Source: Ceraceosorus guamensis (taxonomy: Eukaryota; Basidiomycota; Exobasidiomycetes; Ceraceosorales; Ceraceosoraceae). From it: a stretch of DNA of 64,000 nucleotides. Numbering within the stretch: position 1 is the first letter of the stretch; every line of letters begins with the position of its first letter. Made by a program: the position numbers and the translations under genes. Below, piece by piece: positions 34,521 through 45,676 of the stretch. The notes beneath the pieces were generated by a model. It ran no database searches. It saw nothing but the letters and a program-made list of their open reading frames with translations, and was not told the DNA's origin. Where the stretch lies: assembly GCF_003144195.1 (NCBI RefSeq), contig NW_020290066.1:23501-87500 (forward strand), written 5' to 3'.

Positions 34521-35508
34521 GGGCGATGTGGTACCTCACCGTGACGCATCGGGAATTACTCCGATCGATCGGTGGGACTCGCACTCACTCGTCACTCACG
34601 ACTCACGTCTCACGTCTCAAAACTCGATCGTGACTCGTGAATGGATGCATGGCTACCTCTCACGCAACTCTTGACTCTGAATACGATTTCTCCGGTGGGC
34701 CGTTCAGGATACACTTATGGCTCGCGCATACCATCCATGATCGTGAACGCTCTCATCCTTCGAATCTCAGCAGGATTGCTCAGCAACAACGAACAAGATC
34801 ACGATGAAGGCTTCGTCGGCTCGACTCGGCTTGACTCGGCGCTGAAGCTCCAGTCGAACGCTTGCGTCAGCTTTCAGTAGAGTCACGAGTACCGAAGGAA
34901 AATCGCACAAAGGTGATTCTCGATGGCAAGGCTTGCTCTCTCTCTCCCTCTCGAATGTTCACGACTGTTTCCTTTTGCACGCGGGTAAAAGTAGAATGTG
35001 GCGCCCCCCAGCCAAGGTCCTCATCATTGTCCCACGGTACGCATTACCGAAGTCATCCCCCCGTCCGGTCAGAACGCATAGCCCAACGCGCTCAATTGGG
35101 CTCAACAAGAGCGTCGAGCAGCGAGGCCCAACATTGTTTGGCAGGTGCGGCCTCAGCAACGCGCTCTCAAAGCTTTGTCTCGCTCGAAATCTTCCCCAGA
35201 GACATCAGAGGCGGTACATCATGCTTGAAACAGCGCCCTCGCAATGACACGTCGACTAGTCCTCGAGCCCGCTTCAAGTCCATTTAGAGCCGCTCGCTCG
35301 CTCGATCGAGGCACAATGCAGCAGGACAAGATGTGATTGCAGTTCAAATGGTGCTGGTCAAGTGTCAGGCCAATTCAAGGACTGCGAAAGAAAGCAAGCG
35401 AAAAGTATGCATCGTACACTGCTGAATGACGATCTCTGGAAGAGTGGCTGCTCGCCCGTTCAGCGCAGAGGTGTTGTTGATGGATGGACGGAGGCAGGAT
35501 GAGCGACT

Positions 35509-37816
35509 TCAAGAACCGGCGGCAGCAGGCACCTGACCTCGAAGAATGAGCTCCGTGATTCTTCTCTGTTCCTCTATCCTCTTCTTCAGCGCCTCCACCT
35601 TCATCTGACCCTCTGCTTTCAGCTCCTCGATAGCCGCCTGCATCTGCCTATTGAGCCACTCATCCACCGTCAGATTCTCATCCTCCGGCATCAAAGTCGG
35701 CAATTGTTCCAGTTTCTTGAGCGCTGTTCGCCAGGTATCAGACTCAACGTCCAAATTCATCTGCTTGCTCTGTTCATTCTGCCTGCTCAAGCTGGCAAAA
35801 GGTGATCTTCTCGGTATTGACGCGAATTTCCGATCCGATGCTTGCAGCTCGCCAGTCTCCAAACGCGCAGCCTCTGCCTTGGAAGCGGACCGCTGAGAGC
35901 TCTTCATTGCTCGTGGTGTGTTTTCCTGATCAACTTGCGCTTTGGATCTAAGGGAGCTGACAGATCGTTGAGGCTTGGCAGCCTTTTTGCCAGCCTGCGC
36001 AGCAAGCTCCAGCTCCTTTTCGGTTAGGCTTTCAAGCGGCACAGCCTCTTCATCGTCATCATGCCTTTCACGGCACGGCTCGTCCTTTGCAGCTTTGGTC
36101 TTCCTCCCTATTGCGTCTGGCGAAAGGGGAACAGCGCCAGGGCCCTCGGTAGCGGCCAGCGAAGCAGCACTCTCCAGACTTCTGCGCGAAGGCTTCGTGA
36201 CGCCGCTCGCGCTACGCGTGACCCGGGCCGGTGTGTCTGACGGCACATTCAACGCAATTGCCTTGCTAGTCGTATCGCTAGGCATCGAGCCGCTCTTGAC
36301 CTCGTCGGCACTAGCTTCTTCTGTCCCGGCGTGCGCTTTGCCTCGTGTTCGAGCGCTGGGTACGCTCGCATTTGCTCCAGATTGTGCTGCCTTGCCTGTG
36401 TGTGCAGATGCATGCTTGCTGCTCTGCTTGTCGGTATCCATGAGAGCCTCTTCACCTGCCTCCACCTTAGCTGCTTCTGTCCGTCCGCGCACACTACGCG
36501 CGAGCGAGGGAGCTTCCTTGGTGTATTTCTGTGTAGGCTCGCGCTCTGTGGTCTCTTGCGCGTTCACTGCGACGCCCTCGCCATCATCCTGCTCCTCCTC
36601 GTCTGCGGCGCCATGACCACGCGCAGCCCGCGTTCCTTTCCGGCTGACAGACCTCGCCACTTTCGACTTTGCAATTGACGGAGCTGAAGGAGCTTCTGCC
36701 GCCTCAGCCACGGTCTTTTTGCGCCCCGTGCGCCTCCTGTGTGCGCAATGGAAGGTTAAAGGTTGAGTCAGATCCGCAAACGGAATCTGTTCATCGCTCG
36801 ACTTACCTTGGTACCTCTGAATCTGTATCCACAGCAGACTCGGCTGTGTCGACATTCGCGATGACGTCCTCCTCAACCTGATCGGAGCGCGTCGTCTTCT
36901 TGCTTGCTGCAACCTTTCGTCTGGAAGCGCTCTCTGTGGCAACATCGACTTCTGACGTATCGACAGGAAGCAGGGTCGCAGTAAAGTAAGGACATTCTGG
37001 TTCTCGTCGCCGATGCTCTTCGCTGTGAATGGATAGGCGTGTTCGGAGCCGGCTTACATCAATCAGAAAGGGTCATAGGAGTGCCCGCAAAGCATGACTC
37101 ACATTGGATCATCAGCCTTTTCCCAACCTCCTAGCGCCCTGTCACAGTAGATGCAGGTCGCCCGATCTGCTTCATCTTCCTCATCAGGAGCCGGTGTAAA
37201 GTGAAAGCCCGCCTTCGCTAGCTGTGAGGAGAAGGCGCGACAGTGATCACATTCGCATGCGCGTCAGTCGACGCGTGCGAAGCGGCAGATACGCTACCGA
37301 TCCTGTCTCATTGCTCACTTTCGCACTGGTCGGTTTCCATCCCCTCTTGCCATCGTGCGGCCAAGCATCTCCGAATGTAGCCTTTCTCGCTTCGTACATC
37401 TCGTTCGAGCTGGGCAGCAACTCTACATTCTCCTCGCTCTCCCTCCACAGCTTGTTGCCCTTGTCAGCTTCTCGCGCGCTCAGGACGATCTTCGCAAAAG
37501 GACAGTCCGCCATCATCTCCATCAACCTGTCCAACGCCTCCTCTCCCTCCTTCCAATCCTCCACCGCCGCGTCGCAAAAGATGTGCAAACAACGATCGGG
37601 TGAGGAGTGGGTTGGGGAAAAGTGGAAGCCGGCTGCTGCTAGTTGTGAAGGGCTTGGATATTTGGACTTGCCGGTGTGAGGCCACGTCAAGGCTGCCGAG
37701 CTCCCCGTCGCTCCTTTGCGCTTGCTCGTACCGCTAGCAGCTCGAGAACCGGCCCTTGCGGAGGCGCCTTCGTCGTCAAAGGTCGCCCGCCGAGCCTCGT
37801 GCGAGAGCATCTCCAT
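35509..37816 (-). CDS. Bir1/survivin-like protein with two BIR domains
   Basis: Four exons (37816-37319, 37221-37103, 37022-36807, 36736-35509) give 686 residues. Bir1/survivin is the chromosomal passenger subunit that brings Aurora kinase and INCENP to centromeres and the spindle midzone. BIR 1 covers about residues 11-120 (RRATF, LTWPHTGKSKYPSPSQLAAA, GFHFSP). BIR 2 follows (KATFGDAWPHDG, LAKAGFHFTPAPDEED, TCIYCDRALGGWEKADDP, EEHRRREPECPYF), with CxxC, His and Cys ligands at canonical spacing. BIR 1 keeps the fold signature but has HIFC for the CxxC pair and Leu where the zinc His should be. The long tail is Ser/Lys/Glu rich and ends in a helix with LTVDEWLNRQMQAAIEELKA, a candidate partner-binding segment. 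The first ATG is at 37816; codons before it in this frame lack another ATG. Confidence 0.85.
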
Positions 37817-38774
37817 GACGTAAGCTACTTCGGTGTCAGTCACGAGTGTCAGATGTAATTCCCTGTCGCGTGAAGTGCGTGTCCTGTCGGCTTCGAGTCA
37901 GAGCTTTTGTAGTCTCGTCTTTGAGACGCAAGGATGTGTGCGCACCCTTATTCGCAGGCTCTTTGGTGACCAGAGCTAGGCGCGACAGCGCAATCAGAGA
38001 GGTCGCTGCTGTGCTGTGTGGTGCTGAGGGCCACGGTAAGCGGCCTGGTCTATCAAGGCTTGTCTGGAGCAGTGTTTGATCATGATATGGAGCGAGACAC
38101 CAATGCAGATATCCATTTTAGCCAGACATGCCTATATAGCTGCTGCTGATGTATAGCTGATGTTATAGCCCCTCGCGAAGGGTGAAGGCGAGAGGCGCGG
38201 CGCGCCAAAGCGCGTCGCGCGCGCGTGCGAACACGTGATGCTGTTTCTGCGCGTCTTTTTCGTGTTGTGTGTGTTGTTTGCGCGGCAGAGCGAACGGCGC
38301 GCAATCCTTGCCCAATTCACCATTCACAATCAAATCGTGCTTGCTCTTGCTGCACCCCACCGCGACTGCGAACAACTGAGCGGCGGAAGCGGGGCAAGTC
38401 CGATGACCCGAGTATAGCACGTTCTCCCGCTTCTTGACCCACGACCGCCATCTCTCATCACGCCCATCTCTCACGCCCATCGGACTTTTGTTCAGATCCG
38501 AGCGCTTCGATCGCACATGTGAATCGGCATACGTGAAATCATGACGGTCACGAAGCACGCGCTTCGCAATGGAGATTCACAGTACCGGCGTCAAAGATTC
38601 GGAATTGCACAGAAGCGACTCGAGGGATAAGATACAGTTGTGGTGGGCCCGTGCAGATCGCACACACTGAGGAGAGGAGGGACGATGAGACGATGGGGGG
38701 CACTTTTATGAGGGATCTTACGACGCGCGGCATTTCATGTGCCGAGGGGTAAGTGGAAGGACGCCGTTCCCAGA
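37817..38774. other. Intergenic: Bir1-like promoter side and fasciclin 3' side
   Basis: About 960 bp with no gene seen. It should hold the Bir1-like gene promoter near 37820-38100 and the fasciclin gene 3' UTR near 38774. A GCGCGC-rich patch is at 38195-38226. Confidence 0.4.
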
Positions 38775-40169
38775 TCAGAGTGTGAGGAGGGAGACGATGA
38801 TGATGCCCGTCAATGTGGAGAAGGTGACGCAAGCGTTGGTGAGAGCCAGAGTAGCAGCGCCGTTGGACGATCCATTGCCATTGCCACTGCCATCGGATCC
38901 GCGTCCCCCTGTCCCGTTCATGTTTCCTCCGAGCAAACCATTGTTGATGCCACCGCCACTGCCGTTGGCTCCCTGCCCGTTGGTGCCGTTGCCTCCGCTG
39001 GAAGCGTCGTGCGTCGTAATCGTAGAGTTGCGATAACCATCGTTGGAATTGTTGCTATCAGGTCCCGGAACGGAGTTACCTTGAGAAGAAGCGGAATTCT
39101 GGTAGCTGATAGGTCCAGCTACAGCGCTATTGGCGCTGCGTTGAGCGCTCTGAGCAGCCTGTTGCGCACGCGCCTCGTTGTACGTCTCTTCCCCAAGCAC
39201 ATTGTCCAGAAGATGCATGACTCCTCCTCGGAACATGATGTCGTATTGCACAATCTTGGCAGTGGACTGACCGACGGTGATGGAGTTGGCCTTTTGGTCG
39301 TAGACCACATTCTGACCCGCTGCATTGATCATCGATCCTTGTTGACCCAACAAGACTCCATACGCTGTCCTGTAGGCCAAAATGTGCTGCTTGATTAGGA
39401 TTTCCAATTTGCTCTGGTCCTGCTGAACGCCTTTGCTTTGAACGTATCGCTGCAAGGCCTCGTCTGTGGGCACAAAGATCGTAGCTCCGCGCAAGTCATC
39501 TAGCGATTGACCAAAGCTCTGAGCTTGCAGAGCGTTGAGCAATTGGGAGTGCGAGGAGAGATAGGCCAACGTGGCGGTAGCATTGCCCGGGACCGTCATG
39601 GCGCGCGCCAAGGGTCTAACGGCGACGTCACCGAATTGGAAATCGTTACTTGGCACGAAAGAATTGGTGTTGGAAGCTTCCTGAACGACGGCGTTGCCAC
39701 CGTCGAAAGCCAGTGCTACAGCTTGTCCATTGCCGCCAGGAAGATTTGCGTATTGAGAGTCGGTGAGCAGAGAGTGACCAACGAGGTTCAAGGGCTTTGC
39801 AGGAATGAGGCTCAGATCATAGGTGCCGTTCAAGGCGTGCATGAGGAGCGTAGACTGCAGCAGTCTCTCGTTCGAGGTGACCCATTGTGGAAGACCAGTG
39901 ATGGCGTCATCGTCGGGTGCCAAAAAAGTCTTTGTACCTGGAGACTCCAAAATAGTTCGCGCCACGTCCTGATTGTTCTGCAGCGTGTCGGCCAGCTTGC
40001 TCAGGTTGTGAGACTTGAGCTCTTGAATGAATCCATCCACGTCGGTTTGGACATTGTGTTGATCGCGCACCGTGATCGTACTGCGGCGCTGGTAGCTGGA
40101 CGGCAACACGACGGCGCCGGTCAAGGCTGACAGTACGGAAAGGGTTGCTATGGAGCGAAAGATCTGCAT
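38775..40169 (-). CDS. Fasciclin (FAS1) domain protein, probably GPI-anchored
   Basis: One exon encodes 464 residues. Signal peptide: MQIFRSIATLSVLSALTGAV. Two FAS1 repeats follow, roughly residues 45-200 and 205-330. The first has LADTLQNNQDVARTILESPG and KTFLAPDDDAITGLP. The second has LLNALQAQSFGQSLDDLRGA, TIFVPTDEALQRYV and the closing block DIMFRGGVMHLLDNVLGEET, the classic FAS1 H2-like end. A Ser/Asn/Gly-rich linker (residues about 345-435) leads to a C-terminal hydrophobic tail (LTGIIIVSLLTL) after small residues SNGAAT, as in GPI anchoring. Several NGT and NAT sequons are present. FAS1 proteins act in cell adhesion and at the cell wall; the exact partner is unknown. Confidence 0.92.
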   Translation of the reverse strand: MQIFRSIATLSVLSALTGAVVLPSSYQRRSTITVRDQHNVQTDVDGFIQELKSHNLSKLADTLQNNQDVARTILESPGTKTFLAPDDDAITGLPQWVTSNERLLQSTLLMHALNGTYDLSLIPAKPLNLVGHSLLTDSQYANLPGGNGQAVALAFDGGNAVVQEASNTNSFVPSNDFQFGDVAVRPLARAMTVPGNATATLAYLSSHSQLLNALQAQSFGQSLDDLRGATIFVPTDEALQRYVQSKGVQQDQSKLEILIKQHILAYRTAYGVLLGQQGSMINAAGQNVVYDQKANSITVGQSTAKIVQYDIMFRGGVMHLLDNVLGEETYNEARAQQAAQSAQRSANSAVAGPISYQNSASSQGNSVPGPDSNNSNDGYRNSTITTHDASSGGNGTNGQGANGSGGGINNGLLGGNMNGTGGRGSDGSGNGNGSSNGAATLALTNACVTFSTLTGIIIVSLLTL

Positions 40170-42102
40170 GATGAAAAGTCGCTGTTTGCTGTAGAGATGG
40201 GGGTTAGGCGAAGAGGTCCTCGGCTTGGGGAGCGGATTGGCGTATGCGGTCAGCGAATGAAGTGAAAGAAGTGAGCGTGTAACAAGATCCGAGTATACCT
40301 TGGTCGAGAGTGCGGCGATGGAACGGGGATTGAAGGATAGGGTGTGGAGAGGGAGAGGGAGGGATGGATGGCGAAGGTGGCGAAGGAGGCCACCCTCCGT
40401 CCAAGTCGTACTTTAGTACTGAGGACGCATCAGCGTCGAGCGCACACGGGCACAAGTGCACATCAAGCTGGAGAAAGCAAAAGCTAGACAAACAGTCGAG
40501 TCCTTTGGGGTCGACGCCGAGGTATAGGGTGGGCACGCATGCCAAACACGAACGCCGCCTAGGCACGGCTTGCAGAAGTTGGGATCTAGTGCAATGCACA
40601 TACCGAGACTTCCTAAGATCTGGCCTTTGCCGTCTTTGCCAAGCCCCTCTCTCAGCATTCTACAGCGCAGCATAGCACAATTTGTGCTAAGAGCCTAGAC
40701 GACTTCATCTTGGCCCGCTACGATCGGATCGCGTCGCCTTTATTCGAATATGTGAGCATATAGCACAGAAGCACACCTTGTTTCGCGCTGACTGTCGTGC
40801 ACGCCACTTCGAGCAGCTTTCAGACACAGCCGGCAGGTTGGTGCAATTTGAGTGCAATGATCATGAGGACAAGCAGCCTCCTTACCGCTCAATGCGATTT
40901 GCAGTGAGGCGACTCAAAACTGTCTCACGGACGCTCGGATCGCGGATCGCGTTACGATCGAACCAGACGCAGGGATGGAAAGCTTAGGTGAGATGAGGCT
41001 TGTCGGAGTTCTTGAGGTTAGCGACTTGCAATGTGCGGATCCGCGAGTTGTGAGTCGTGAGTGCTCAGGTGTTCGAAGCGTGAACCACGAACGGGCCTCT
41101 GGATGGAACACAAGAAGAGCTAATGTAGACAGACCAGCCATGTGCCGTTACTCGTGACTCTACCGGACTGACGACTCACTCATGACTACTCTTTGACTGC
41201 TGATGGTCGTCCAGCCCATATGCGCGACTCGGCGCACCCCCTTGCAGTTGGCAGGCGCGCGCGCCACCGACTCTTGATTCGTGATTGCGCGGGTCAATCC
41301 ACACCTGCGCTACACGTGACACAGATGAGGAGAAGAGAACGATGGGCTGTTTGAGCCGCTGTTGCCCGATGTGATGATCCTGGTGATCTCGGCCATTCCT
41401 TTCAAGATCCGAGGCGGTCCATCCTGCATGTGTTTGGGGGGATGTCATAGAGACGACACGGTGATCCCCGGCGCACGTTGGTGAGTCGAGAACAGCAGCA
41501 GAATTGTGGGCAGGAGGTTGCGCATGCGCGCGCCCGTGTTGCACTCGTGACTTTGACTCGCGACTACACTCACACTGATGCGACGTCGGCGCAAAACACG
41601 ACAGAGCACGCGTCGCGTCCGTCCTCTTTGGGCCGATCGTGTAAATTGGCTCCAGCAACAGCTGTGTAGCTGCATGGCTGTGGACCATCGTTCCCGCTGC
41701 GACACAGTCATGGATCACACAGACATGCTTCTTCGACATACAAAGCGCTGTATGCCATGCATATAGACAGACCACTTGCACTCGACCACTCAATCGCCAT
41801 CTTGTTCCAGATCGACGACTCCTTGATCTCGCCTTCGACTCTTGCCATCTCGTCTGCTCGTTCGTCCTGTATGGCCCTTGTTGCCTCCACTCACCGGCTT
41901 CATAACAAACAATTTTCATATTCAGCGATCACGCGGCCAAGAAGCAAGTCCCAACAGGCGTCTCCGCTAGGTATCGCAACCCTCTCGAAATCGCGCCGGA
42001 ACCTACACCTCCCCCCCGCCACCAAAAGGTTCGAAGGCGCTCTCCCTTCTCCTCAGTGTCTTCAACTCCAGACGCACCGTTTGACTCGCACTGACGCTCG
42101 TC
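40170..42102. other. 1.9 kb intergenic region, no supported gene
   Basis: Divergent region between the fasciclin and Dpb4-like genes. The left 250 bp are probably the fasciclin promoter; about 41990-42100 is C-rich and precedes the Dpb4-like ATG. A 247-codon minus frame (41176-41919) has His/Arg/Ser-rich, motif-free sequence and looks like chance. Words such as GTGAGTCGTGAGTG and GATTCGTGATTG recur. Confidence 0.4.
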
Positions 42103-43206
42103 ATGGCTCCCAAGAAAAGGGTAGAGTCGGGAGCGGGAGCTGGAGCTGGTGATGTGTCAATCGCCAGCGCATCGGGAGCTGCTGCGGGAGACCAGTCTAC
42201 CACGGTGTTCGATACGAGTGTCACTGCGCAGATGAACACTGGAGAGGGTATAGATCAGTTCGAACTGGCTAGGTCTCAGGTACAGAAGGCTGCCAAGGGA
42301 GGTGTGAGTTGGCAAGTCGTGTGCGCTGGCTTTGAAATGGACTATGCTTGGTCGTGCGATGGCGTGGAGGGGAGCGATGCTCGTGCTGCTTGCTCCTTTG
42401 CAGACGCGCTGACGAGAGCCCACTTCTCCCGCCTCGCATTGCAACCTTGATCGCAGCTTCCTGCTTCTGTCCAGCTGCGCAAAGAAGTGCTCTTGGCGCT
42501 CATGAAAGCATCGACGGTGTTCATCAGCTACACGAGTGAGTCGAGGCTTGTCAAGCTCCGTCCAGAATCGACTTTGATGACTTTGGCTCTTTGTCGATCT
42601 GGTCTGGAATCTGAGCAGCCGCGGCAGCGAGGGAAGTTGCAGAGGCGGAGGGACGCAAGAACTTCAATCCTTCGGACATCTTAAGGGTCCTCTCTTCGCC
42701 CGAGATGACCACCTTTCACCACAACAGGACAGTCGTCGCGGATCTGAGAAAGGACTTCGAAGGTGAGTCTGGGACTTGTGGTGTTGCTCCACTACACACT
42801 CTTCGAAAGCGCTGACACGCCATGATGATGCTGCTCGATCGACACACTCACGCTTCTCGACTTGGGACAAGCTGCGAGCCGAAAGACGAAACAGGCTAGA
42901 GAAGAGGCTAAAGCGAAGAGGGCGAAGGCGGGGGAAGAAGCTAAATTGGGCTCGTCAGACGTAGTTCAAGCCGGTGAAGAGGAGAGGTCAAGGATGGAGG
43001 TGGATGGCGATGAGGCAGAGGCGGCTGCGGCTGAGGAAGGAGAGGAGGCGGAAGAGGGATCGGAGGAAGAAGAGGAGAACGATGACAACGAAGAGCAGGA
43101 TGATGATGATGAAGATGAAGATGAAGAAGTAGAGAATGATGAACAGGCTGACGAGGAGGAAGAGGATGCAGCTGAACCGAAGAGCCAGAGACGAGACCAA
43201 GAATAA
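42103..43206 (+). CDS. Histone-fold protein, Dpb4/POLE3 type
   Basis: Four exons (42103-42303, 42475-42535, 42619-42762, 42872-43206) give 246 residues. The CBF/NF-Y-type histone fold spans about residues 50-135: FELARSQVQKAAKGG, LRKEVLLALMKASTVFISYT, then TAAAREVAEAEGRKNFNPSD and ILRVLSSPEM. This order and the ISY..A motif fit DNA polymerase epsilon subunit Dpb4/POLE3, which pairs with Dpb3/POLE4 and is also found in chromatin remodellers. A basic Lys/Arg/Ala helix follows. The tail is almost pure Asp/Glu (about residues 165-235), which POLE3-type proteins often have. The two central introns fall between histone-fold helices, and both junctions align with the family without a gap. Confidence 0.82.
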
Positions 43207-43539
43207 AGAATAAGAAGAGGAGGAGGAGGAGGACCATTGATGTCAGTTGCGGTGCGTCGTGCTTCGCAAAGCTTTGCCAATAGATGCTATTCGTGCAACC
43301 ACGAATGCAGCCCCTCCAAACGCGAGTGTTCAGTGATCGAAAAGTCCTGCGCTCGTTCACGCTGTCGTGTAGAGGCGCTCGAAGGTGTATACCATTCAAC
43401 ACACCACGCAAGCTTGCGATCATGAATCGTGTTCCATCTGCTAGCATTCTAAAAGTGGGCTGACATGCTGATCCGGCTGACGGGGAAATGCAGAGCAAGA
43501 ATCTACATGGGAAGTAGTCAAGGATGTACGATCTCGGGC
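43207..43539. other. Short convergent gap, no gene seen
   Basis: 330 bp between Dpb4-like and cystinosin-like 3' ends. It starts with a GAGGAGGAGGAGG purine tract. AACCACGAATG, a one-mismatch copy of the dispersed motif, is near 43300. Confidence 0.4.
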
Positions 43540-44697
43540 TTAATTGCCAAGCAGAGCGCTTCGCTCGTCCTCAACGTCGACTTCACGCCTGGCCTCCGCA
43601 TTTAGCCCTCGCTCTTGCTCTTCCCTTCGCCTCTCATCGCTCCAATCGTAATTTAGCGCTCCTTCGTCCTGCACGATTGCAGGTCCGTACAGCACGTAGT
43701 GCTGCCAGATGATAATGACGTCAAAGATGAGTGTCAAAAGGGACAGGCCGCTGCATTGCAGGAGGTGGAATGATCAAAAGGAGGTGTGCGCTCTGTCAGC
43801 TTCTACAAGAGATCATCGCACGCCTTCGAGAGACGGTGCGCACGCAACGGTTCTCGCTGTCCCTCACTCACATCTTTCCTGGATCGCCGGTTACGGCCCT
43901 CCAGCTGCCCAGGATCCTGGCGTCTACAGCTATTTGTGCCAGGCTCAGGATACCGCCTCCCAGATCCAGAATGACGTTGGTCACAGCAAAGCCTCTAGTT
44001 GAGCGGCGTCTGTAATTGAGCGCGATTTGAGGCTGTGGGAGTGCCAGTATCAGGGATGAATTCAGCATCCATGCCAACGACGTGTAGGGGTTCAAAGCAA
44101 GCAGACGCATACATGCGGTCGCGACACACTCACGAGCCATTTGAGAATGGTGATGATGAGCTTGATGGAGCTGCAGACCCAGATAAAGTCGATCCACCTC
44201 CACCCAGCCAGATTGGCCTCGTCTGGATTTCCATCGCCGATATCTCCGGGTGGCAAGTCTCCCTGGTCGCTCGCTGTGGCCACGATGCCGGCGAGAATGA
44301 GAGCGGTGGATAGAAGGCCGAATACGGACCAGGCCCATCGAGCAACGTTTTGGCCGGGTGCCTTGGGAAAGATGGCAGCCATGATGGCCTGAGCTACGCA
44401 CAGTACCAGACCGTGCACGGCGAAAGCCACATCGTTGGTGTGCTGCTCCGGGTATTGTCCCCCATGTCGCAATGCATACTCTTCTCGAACTCGAGCATTG
44501 CCGAATAGAGCCAGAGTGGTCAGCGTGTAGCAAAAGAATCCGAGCGTGTTGAGCAGGACAAAGTCGGAGGATAGACCGGCAGAGGTACGTCGCTTGAGCA
44601 GGAGCAATGTTTGGGGCCAGAAAGAGGCGGACCAAAGAAGAAAGTAGGACCAACCTAGGAAAGAGGAGAGAAGAGGCAGTAAGGATGGGGATGACAT
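43540..44697 (-). CDS. Cystinosin-type (PQ-loop) lysosomal/vacuolar cystine transporter
   Basis: Three exons (44697-44134, 44032-43872, 43750-43540) give 311 residues. Cystinosin exports cystine from lysosomes or vacuoles with protons. Family blocks: FLGWSYFLLWSASFWPQTLL (first PQ loop), GLSSDFVLLNTLGFFCYTL, then in exon 2 LPQIALNYRRRSTRGFAV and NVILDLGGGILSLAQIAVDA (second PQ loop), and in exon 3 GLSLLTLIFDVIIIWQHYVL. About seven hydrophobic segments are present. The C terminus reads VEDERSALLGN; E-R-S-A-L-L matches the [DE]xxxLL acidic dileucine sorting signal for lysosome/vacuole. I chose the ATG at 44697 because the next block begins only nine residues later. Upstream frames run open but read as low-complexity. 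Confidence 0.88.
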
Positions 44698-45676
44698 GCT
44701 GACCTGAAATGATTGGAGGGAGGGGAGGTGCGTGCGATGTGCGGCGGGTGCGTGCACTTGATCGAGTCGCGCAATCAATGGCTCGTAGCCAAGCCTTGCA
44801 GCTGAGTCGCGAGTGCAGTGGAATTCACGATTGGAAATTAAGCACCGCTCTATGTGTGTCCCTGCGCCCGCCGTCTGGTGCTGTGCCAAGTGTCGAGCGC
44901 CAATGCGTCGAGCGTCGAGCGCCAATGCGTCGAGCGTCGAGCTTCCGCCTTTCCTGGAGAATTCAGCACCTCTTCTTCTGTGCCGAGGATGGGCCCTCGT
45001 AAATGTGAATCCAGATTGCGAAGTTCGGATGAATCGGGGCGGCGGCGTGTATGTGATCAGGAACATCTTGAATTCCCGATTCGTGATTGGTGATTCTTGA
45101 ATATGTAGACGCATGGACGGCATCCTGCCATCACGTGAGAGTGGAGATTCAAGTGGCTCGTGCATGATGCATGCTATTCAAGATTTAGCGCGGACAACTC
45201 GTGACTCGTGACTTCTGCTGACTGCTGCACGCTATAGCTGCTACGACGGCGCTGCATAACAGATATGGCTGCTCTGAGGGTCCAGGTGCAGCGCACCGCC
45301 GCCGGTGTGCACGCGCGCCTGCCTTCTGCCTTGCTTCATGCTGCTGCTGCATGCGCAGAGTCGCGACGAGAGGGGCACCCCCGCGTGTCCGACACTCAGA
45401 CTCACAACTCCGGTCCAATTTAGCAGCATGGCATGCATGGCGGCTGTGTTGCTCTTCAGGGGGTCATACTCGATCTGGATGCTTCATCTCCTCATCCTCA
45501 TCCTCATCCTCTCCCTCCAACATCCCACTCATTGCGCACGTCGAGGTGCGCTGCCACTGCGCGACGCAACGCGGCTCGCTGCTCAGTCTTGAGTGTCATT
45601 GGTCTTTCTGAGCTCGACTCTGCCAGCATAGACCTTGAATCGCGTTTCGAGCGAGGACAGTCACGAGGTGCGCACG
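44698..45676. promoter_or_regulatory. Divergent promoter region of cystinosin-like and Fab1-like genes
   Basis: 980 bp between two diverging genes. It contains a 22-bp tandem repeat at 44892, ATTCACGATT at 44823-44832, GATTCGTGATTGGTGATTC near 45069 and a TCCTCATCC block at 45487-45512. No separate gene seen. Confidence 0.4.
44892..44942. repeat. 22-bp tandem repeat, 2.3 copies
   Basis: GTCGAGCGCCAATGCGTCGAGC occupies 44892-44913 and repeats perfectly at 44914-44935, followed by GTCGAGC to 44942. It lies in the divergent promoter region. Confidence 0.85.

Larger units (their letters stand above)
33397..35508. other. 2.1 kb repeat-rich intergenic region
   Basis: The left 300 bp should be the P450 promoter. 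Further right are a 7-bp tandem repeat at 33807, dispersed motif copies at 33838-33848 and 33870-33879, a hexanucleotide repeat at 34471, and many CTCACGACTCACG-type words near 34590-34635. No gene was found. Confidence 0.4.

Noticed and set aside
41176-41919. 247-codon minus frame in the gap before the Dpb4-like gene
   Set aside because: Low-complexity His/Arg/Ser sequence; contains copies of the dispersed intergenic motif, which avoids genes elsewhere.
44092-45165. Long open extension upstream of the cystinosin-like ATG
   Set aside because: Upstream residues are low-complexity and overlap the repeats; the family starts just before GWSYF.
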